Source: Micromonospora coerulea
GTDB lineage: Bacteria; Actinomycetota; Actinomycetes; Mycobacteriales; Micromonosporaceae
Length of the DNA: 64,000 nt
Reading direction: 5' to 3'
NCBI RefSeq assembly: GCF_016598485.1
Contig: NZ_JAEMUW010000022.1
Span: 1-64,000, forward strand
Below are positions 59,749-64,000 of this stretch, in pieces. A program made the position numbers and the translations under genes. Below the pieces are notes generated by a model, which saw only the letters and a program-made list of their open reading frames with translations, had not been told where the DNA came from and did no database searches. Each line of letters starts with the position of its first letter. Positions within the stretch are counted from its first letter, which is position 1.

Positions 59749-60329
59749 GGTGTCTCCCTTCCTCCGGGTGTGCCGCCGTGCGGCAGGACGTCCAGCCGGT
59801 CGAGCAGCACCAAAAACGCCTCGGCGTACGGCGAGTGCTGCGTCTCCTTCCGTACCCGTTCCCAGTCGATCTGTTCCCGCAGCGAACGGGCCAGCGGCAG
59901 GGCGCGGGCGAAGTCGCAGTAGTGCTGGGAGAAGCTGAGCAGCTTGTGCACCATGAGTTGGCTGGCCGAGAGCACCGGCATGTGGATCGCGTCGACCGGG
60001 CGCACGATGGTGTCGGCGAAGGTCTCCTCGGTCACCGGGGTCTCGATCGGCCGGTGGATCAGGTCCACCATCCGGCCCTCGTCGTAGACCTTGACCAGCC
60101 AGTCCTCCGGCGGCCGCTCGGCGGTGAAGCCGGCCGCGACCAGCGCCTCCAGCGCCCGGTCCACGTCCTGCTCGCGGATCAGGAAGTCGACGTCGTGTTC
60201 GCTGGAATGGCCGCCGTGCGCGTACACGGCGAAGCTGCCGCCCAGGGCGAACGGGATCTCGGACTGCTTGAGCACGGCGGCGACCTTCTTCAGCGTGTGG
60301 ACCAGGGTCTCGTCCCCGCGCTCGGCCAT
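59745..60329 (-). CDS. nucleotidyltransferase family protein
   Basis: This 194-residue protein has an N-terminal GGSFAVYAHGG...EHDVDFLI pattern, the GGS and DxD residues of the nucleotidyltransferase fold, and a helical C-terminal half. Such proteins include aminoglycoside-modifying and toxin-like transferases, but a specific substrate cannot be assigned. The ATG at 60329 follows GGGAG. It heads a minus-strand set with the BON-like, metallophosphoesterase and GPGG genes, and diverges from the thymidylate kinase-like gene over 155 bp. Confidence 0.75.
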   Translation of the reverse strand: MAERGDETLVHTLKKVAAVLKQSEIPFALGGSFAVYAHGGHSSEHDVDFLIREQDVDRALEALVAAGFTAERPPEDWLVKVYDEGRMVDLIHRPIETPVTEETFADTIVRPVDAIHMPVLSASQLMVHKLLSFSQHYCDFARALPLARSLREQIDWERVRKETQHSPYAEAFLVLLDRLDVLPHGGTPGGRETP

Positions 60330-60484
60330 CTGGGTCTCCCGTCGTCGTCGCATGGCGGTGGGAATGAAGTTGCGTACCCGGCAAGCCGGTCGGCCACACC
60401 TGGCCCGGGCACGGGGGCGGCCTCCACGGTACAGAAAGGGACAAATCGTCAGAGTGCGAGCGCGGATCGGATAGCGTTGGGCAG

Positions 60485-61210
60485 GTGGCCAGATCACTGC
60501 GGGCGTGGCGCGGCAGGGCCCGACTACGCACCATCGCCCTGATCGGCATCGATGGCTCGGGCAAGACCACCCAGGCGCACCGGCTCGCCGAGGCGCTCAG
60601 CGCGGCCGGTCACCCGGCCACCTACCACCGCAACGCCGGCGGCCGGCGCTGGCTGGGCCGCCTCGCGCACCGGCTCGGGCGCCCGGACGCCCAGCGGCTC
60701 GTCGGGCGCAACGGGATGCTCGCGGTCGAGTCCGCGCTCCGCTGGCTGGCCATCGCCCTGGCCCTGCTGAGCTGCCTGGTCACCGGCCGGACGGCGGTGA
60801 TGGACCGCTACTCCGCCTGCCAGTACGCGAGCATCCGGGCGCACGGCGGGCAGCGGTGGGAGCGGCTGACCCGGGTCGGCTACCGGCTCTTCCCGGCCCC
60901 CCAGGTGACCTTCCTGCTCACCGTCGACCCGGCCGAGGCGTACCGGCGAATCGAGCGGCGCGGCACCGACCACGAGAGCATGGACTGGCTCACCGCCGCC
61001 GCCACCGCGTACCGGACGCTGCCCGAGTACGCCAGCTTCGTGGTGGTCGACGCGGGCGGCTCGCCGGACGAGGTCTCCCGCCGGATCCGGGCGCACCTCA
61101 CCGAGTGGCTGCCGGGCGACCGGCCCGCCGCCACCGGCCCGGACGACGCCGACCCGCTGGCGACCGGGCCCGGGCGGCCCGGTCCGGTGTCGGCTCAGGC
61201 CCGTCCGTAG
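60485..61210 (+). CDS. thymidylate kinase-like protein
   Basis: This 241-residue P-loop kinase has GIDGSGKTT (21-29), the nucleotide-binding DRY motif in MDRYSACQYAS and the LID-like stretch RRIERRGTDHES. Thymidylate kinases convert dTMP to dTDP, but actinobacteria often have extra copies with other roles, so this is only a likely assignment. The start is GTG. Its end overlaps the convergent SDR gene by 16 bp. No signal peptide is present. A C-terminal Pro/Gly/Asp-rich tail of about 30 residues is atypical. Confidence 0.8.
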   Translation: MARSLRAWRGRARLRTIALIGIDGSGKTTQAHRLAEALSAAGHPATYHRNAGGRRWLGRLAHRLGRPDAQRLVGRNGMLAVESALRWLAIALALLSCLVTGRTAVMDRYSACQYASIRAHGGQRWERLTRVGYRLFPAPQVTFLLTVDPAEAYRRIERRGTDHESMDWLTAAATAYRTLPEYASFVVVDAGGSPDEVSRRIRAHLTEWLPGDRPAATGPDDADPLATGPGRPGPVSAQARP

Positions 61211-61884
61211 ACGGGGATGCTGGCGCCGCTGGTGGGCGCGGACTCGTCGGAGGCCAGAAAGCGGATCACCGTGGCGATTTCTGCCGGGGCGACCCAGCGC
61301 CGGTGGTCGGCGTCCGGCTGGGCGGCGCGGTTGGCCGGGGTGTCGATCACGCTGGGCAGCACGGTGTTGCACCGTACCCCGCGCGGCCGGTACTCCACCG
61401 CCACGGAATTGGCGAAGGCCAGCACGGCCGCCTTGGCCGTGACGTAGCCCGCCGCGCCGGGAAAGGGGGCCACCGCGGCGCGCGCCGAGACGCAGACCAC
61501 CGCGCCGCCGCCGGCCGCGACGAGATGCGGCAACGCCGCCTGGGTGACCAGGTACGTCGGGCGCAGGTTGATCCGGAGCATCCGCTCGAACTCCTCGACC
61601 GGCGTCTCGTGCACCAGCCCGCCGCTGGCGTACCCGCCGACGAGATTGACCACGGCGCGCAGCGGCGCGGCCGGGTCGGCCGCGGCCAGCTCCACGGCCC
61701 GGGCGGCCCCGGCCGGATCGAGCAGGTCCGCGGTGAGCCGGACCGGTCCGGCCCCCGCCGGCTCCGTCGCCGCGCCCTCACGCTCCGGTACGACCACTCG
61801 CCAGCCGGCCCGCAGGAAGGCGGCCGTGACCGCCCCGCCCAGCCCGCCCGTGCCTCCGGTGACCAGCACACTGCGCTCCGCCAT
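61195..61884 (-). CDS. SDR family oxidoreductase
   Basis: This 229-residue short-chain dehydrogenase has the cofactor motif TGGTGGLGG (about 9-17), an NLVGGY segment in place of NNAG, and the catalytic set Ser (VCVSAR), Tyr and Lys in GYVTAK. Family members use NAD(P)H to interconvert alcohols and ketones. Substrate is unknown. The ATG at 61884 is preferred to GTG 61890. It converges with the kinase gene. The 311 bp between it and the RpiR gene is GC-rich, holds their diverging promoters and has no other gene I can support. Confidence 0.82.
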   Translation of the reverse strand: MAERSVLVTGGTGGLGGAVTAAFLRAGWRVVVPEREGAATEPAGAGPVRLTADLLDPAGAARAVELAAADPAAPLRAVVNLVGGYASGGLVHETPVEEFERMLRINLRPTYLVTQAALPHLVAAGGGAVVCVSARAAVAPFPGAAGYVTAKAAVLAFANSVAVEYRPRGVRCNTVLPSVIDTPANRAAQPDADHRRWVAPAEIATVIRFLASDESAPTSGASIPVYGRA

Positions 61885-62160
61885 GGCCACACGCTAGCCG
61901 GCAGAGGTTCCCGCCGGGGCCGGGGGGCGGGCGGATCCCGCCGGTCCGGGCGCCGGTGCGTGACCGGTGCGCCCGGACGGCCGACCGGCGGGTCGGGCCG
62001 GCCGTCCGGCTGGCCGGGGATGGACGACGGCGGGTCGGCCGGCCGGCCGGCACTGCGGACTCGGCCGGAGCGGATGAGGCGGCGGGGCAGGGGTAGTGGG
62101 ACCCTTGCCCGGCGGGGCCGGCACGTAAGGCGGTACTTTTCCGGATACGCGCGGTGATGG
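61885..62160. other. GC-rich divergent intergenic region
   Basis: This 276-bp stretch separates the start of the SDR gene from the RpiR promoter. It is Pro/Gly/Arg-biased in every frame, with short GC palindromes (such as GGCCGGCC) but no gene, clear terminator or repeat I recognise. Confidence 0.4.
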
Positions 62161-62192
62161 TTGACGGTCACGCCTCGTGAAAGTAAGTTTCA
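62161..62192 (+). promoter_or_regulatory. RpiR-gene promoter with overlapping operator; probable leaderless mRNA
   Basis: TTGACG (62161-62166), a 17-bp spacer and TAAGTT (62184-62189) form a plausible promoter whose start would fall at about 62196, exactly the GTG of the RpiR gene, so the message may be leaderless. The palindrome TGAAAGTAAGTTTCA (62178-62192) covers the -10, and matches the inverted TGAAA/TTTCA arms usual for RpiR/MurR-type sites, suggesting autoregulation. Confidence 0.65.
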
Positions 62193-62195
62193 TCC

Positions 62196-63110
62196 GTGGC
62201 GAAGAGTCCGAAGATTTCTGCGAGTCACGAGCAAGGTGGACTGATCGTCCACATCAGTGGCCTGCTCCCATCGCTGTCCCCGGCCGAACAGCGGGTCGCC
62301 CGGCTGGTCGTCGCCGACCCGGCGGGCGCCGCCCGGCGCACCATCACCGACCTCGCCACCGCCGCCGAGACCTCCGAGGCCACCGTCATCCGGTTCTGCC
62401 GGTCGGTCGGCATGGACGGCTACCCGCAGCTACGGATCCGGCTCGCCGCCGAGGCGGCCCGCCGGATCGAGCCGCCGGACGCCCGGGTGGTCGGCGGCGA
62501 CATCCCGCCGGGCGCCGACCTGGCGCAGATCATCGCGACCATCGCGTTCAACGACGCGCGGGCCGTCGAGGAGACCGCCGAACAGCTCGACCCGGCCGTC
62601 TGCGAGCAGGTCGTCGAGGCGATCGGCGGCGCCGGCCGGATCGACGTGTACGGCGCCGGTGCCAGCGGCTTCGTCGCCTCCGACTTCCAGCAGAAGCTGC
62701 ACCGCATCGGCCGCACCGCCTTCTACTTCCCGGACGTACACACCGCGCTCACCTCGGCCGCCCTGCTCGGCCGGGGCGACGTCGCGGTCGGCATCTCGCA
62801 CACCGGCACCACGTCGGACGTGATCGAGGTGCTGGAGCAGGCCCGGGCGCGCGGCGCCACCACGGTGGCGCTGACCAACTTCCCGCGCTCGCCGATCACC
62901 GAGGTGGCCGACTTCGTGCTCACCACCGCGGCGCGCGAGACCACGTACCGATCTGGCGCGATGGCCAGCCGGCTGGCCCAGCTCACCGTGGTCGACTGCC
63001 TCTTCGTCGGGGTGGCGGCGCGCAACCGGGCCAAGGCGAAGAAGGCCCTGGAGGTGACCGCCGAGGCGGTCAAGTCGCACCGGGTGGGCTCGACGCGGAG
63101 GCGCGGATGA
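62196..63110 (+). CDS. MurR/RpiR family transcriptional regulator
   Basis: This 304-residue protein has an N-terminal HTH_6 domain (SEATVIRFCRSVGMDGYPQLRI region, about 55-85) and a C-terminal SIS sugar-phosphate-binding domain (about 130-270, with GAGASGFVASDF and SHTGTTSDVIEV). It would sense a sugar phosphate, most likely MurNAc-6-phosphate because murQ overlaps it. The GTG at 62196 is the natural start and may be the first transcribed base. It overlaps murQ by 4 bp (ATGA), indicating translational coupling. Confidence 0.88.
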   Translation: MAKSPKISASHEQGGLIVHISGLLPSLSPAEQRVARLVVADPAGAARRTITDLATAAETSEATVIRFCRSVGMDGYPQLRIRLAAEAARRIEPPDARVVGGDIPPGADLAQIIATIAFNDARAVEETAEQLDPAVCEQVVEAIGGAGRIDVYGAGASGFVASDFQQKLHRIGRTAFYFPDVHTALTSAALLGRGDVAVGISHTGTTSDVIEVLEQARARGATTVALTNFPRSPITEVADFVLTTAARETTYRSGAMASRLAQLTVVDCLFVGVAARNRAKAKKALEVTAEAVKSHRVGSTRRRG

Positions 63111-64000
63111 CCGCCGGTCGGGTGGAGCGCGACGAGTTGTCCGCGGTCCGGCCGGTGGTGCGCGTCGGCGCGCCCACCGAGCGGCGCAACCCGCACAGCG
63201 TCGACCTCGACCTGATGTCGACCCGGGACGTGCTCACCGTCATCAACGAGGCGGACCGGCGGGTGCCGGCCGCGGTGGCCGCCGTCCTCGACGAGATCGC
63301 CGAGACCGTCGACCTCGCGGTCGCGGCGCTGCGGGGCGGGCACCGGGTGCACTACTTCGGCGCCGGCACCTCGGGGCGGCTCGGCGTCCTGGACGCCGCC
63401 GAGCTGGCGCCCACCTTCAACTCGCCGCGGCACTGGTTCTGCTCGCACCTGGCCGGCGGGCGCGACGCGATGTGGCGCGCCGTCGAGGACGCCGAGGACG
63501 ACGACCGGGCCGGCGCGGCCGAGGCGGCCGAGTGCGTACGCCCCGGGGACCTGGTGGTCGGTCTGGCCGCCAGCGGGCGCACCCCGTACGTCCTCGGGGC
63601 GCTCGCCGCGTCCCGGGCGCAGGGGGCCGGGACCGTGCTCCTCTGCGCCAATCCGGAGGCCGAGGCCGCCTCGTCGGTGGACGTCTTCATCGGGGTGGAC
63701 ACCGGACCGGAGGTCGTCACCGGGTCGACCCGGATGAAGGCGGGCACCGCACAGAAGCTGGTGCTCAACACGTTCTCCACCGCCGTGATGGTGCGACTCG
63801 GCCGGGTCTACTCCAACCTCATGATCGACATGGTGGCCACCAACGCGAAACTGCGCGGCCGGATGATCTCGATCCTGATGGAGGCCACCGGCTGCGCCGA
63901 GGAGGTTTGTCGGCGCGCGCTGCAGGAGGCCGACGGCGACCTCAAGACCGCCCTGGTGTCCCTGGTCTCCGGCGCCGAGGTCGCCGCCGCCCGGGCCGCC
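63107..64000 (+). CDS. murQ: N-acetylmuramic acid 6-phosphate etherase, partial at window end
   Basis: The first 298 residues match MurQ, which cleaves the lactyl ether of MurNAc-6-phosphate to give GlcNAc-6-phosphate and D-lactate during recycling of cell wall sugar. Diagnostic stretches are TERRNPHSVDLDLMST near the start, the SIS motif GAGTSGRLGVLDAAEL with the catalytic Glu, and STRMKAGTAQKLVLN. The ATG overlaps the RpiR stop codon (ATGA). The gene is open to the last base of the window; a normal MurQ ends within a few dozen residues of it. Confidence 0.95.
   Translation, partial: MTAGRVERDELSAVRPVVRVGAPTERRNPHSVDLDLMSTRDVLTVINEADRRVPAAVAAVLDEIAETVDLAVAALRGGHRVHYFGAGTSGRLGVLDAAELAPTFNSPRHWFCSHLAGGRDAMWRAVEDAEDDDRAGAAEAAECVRPGDLVVGLAASGRTPYVLGALAASRAQGAGTVLLCANPEAEAASSVDVFIGVDTGPEVVTGSTRMKAGTAQKLVLNTFSTAVMVRLGRVYSNLMIDMVATNAKLRGRMISILMEATGCAEEVCRRALQEADGDLKTALVSLVSGAEVAAARAA

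Noticed and set aside
60505-62157. A 550-residue plus-strand frame across the kinase and SDR genes
   Set aside because: It runs over two well-supported genes in other frames and has low-complexity composition without domains.

Overview
The window is very GC-rich actinobacterial chromosomal DNA, with gene content pointing to Micromonosporaceae, probably Micromonospora or a close relative. Evidence: a Scy/FilP-like pair of DivIVA-type coiled-coil genes, a cvnABCD conservon, a large NAD-dependent glutamate dehydrogenase, a class F sortase, a GPGG small membrane protein, many GTG starts, and dense packing with GC-rich hairpin terminators. I see no rRNA, tRNA, CRISPR array, insertion sequence or phage, so this is core chromosome with some eroded accessory genes.

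Layout. 0-6.8 kb: FHA protein, two alpha/beta hydrolases, a tandemly duplicated 3-hydroxyacyl-CoA dehydrogenase (2047-3837), an AI-2E family transporter. 7-10.5 kb: two coiled-coil polar-growth genes. 10.8-19.4 kb: short-chain acyl-CoA metabolism (ccr, mce, atoB, meaB, icmA) interleaved with an Asp23 protein and a TetR/SDR/tautomerase unit. From memory, gene content and order resemble the S. coelicolor SCO5396-SCO5420 neighbourhood. 19.6-29.4 kb: a YbbN-like thioredoxin-TPR protein, an arginase-family enzyme, a lipoprotein penicillin-binding protein and the 1685-residue glutamate dehydrogenase. 29.4-34.9 kb: class F sortase with a (XDXKD)n repeat surface protein, a decayed GH6 cellulase under a CebR-like operator, three low-complexity or membrane-associated proteins, and a catalase remnant. 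34.9-38.6 kb: the conservon. 38.7-45.2 kb: lactonase, solute-binding/VWA protein, sugar transferase, PP2C-like phosphatase, MarR regulator. 45.5-50.9 kb: xylose locus (ROK repressor, xylA, xylB, MFS). 51-57.4 kb: alpha-glucoside operon (ABC importer, LacI regulator, GH13). 57.6-62 kb: secreted M23 peptidase, small membrane protein, metallophosphoesterase, BON-like protein, nucleotidyltransferase, thymidylate kinase-like protein, SDR. 62.2-64 kb: RpiR regulator and murQ, cut by the window end.

The most interesting signal is a 16-bp near-palindrome, CCTTAGCGATCGTTCA-like, that I found upstream of four acyl-CoA loci: the hydroxyacyl-CoA dehydrogenase (1994-2009), ccr (12270-12285), the divergent mce/atoB promoter (12888-12903) and icmA (17607-17622). 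It suggests one repressor, not identified here, coordinating crotonyl-CoA reduction and carboxylation with acyl-CoA mutase metabolism. The IcmA-like mutase carries Phe80 and Gln198, the pair characteristic of isobutyryl-CoA mutase, and no cobalamin-binding partner is encoded in the window. Other points of note are a sortase/substrate pair without LPXTG, a dehydrogenase with two diverged nucleotide-binding halves, an SDR lacking its catalytic Tyr, and compact operator/promoter arrangements at xylA and at the RpiR gene.
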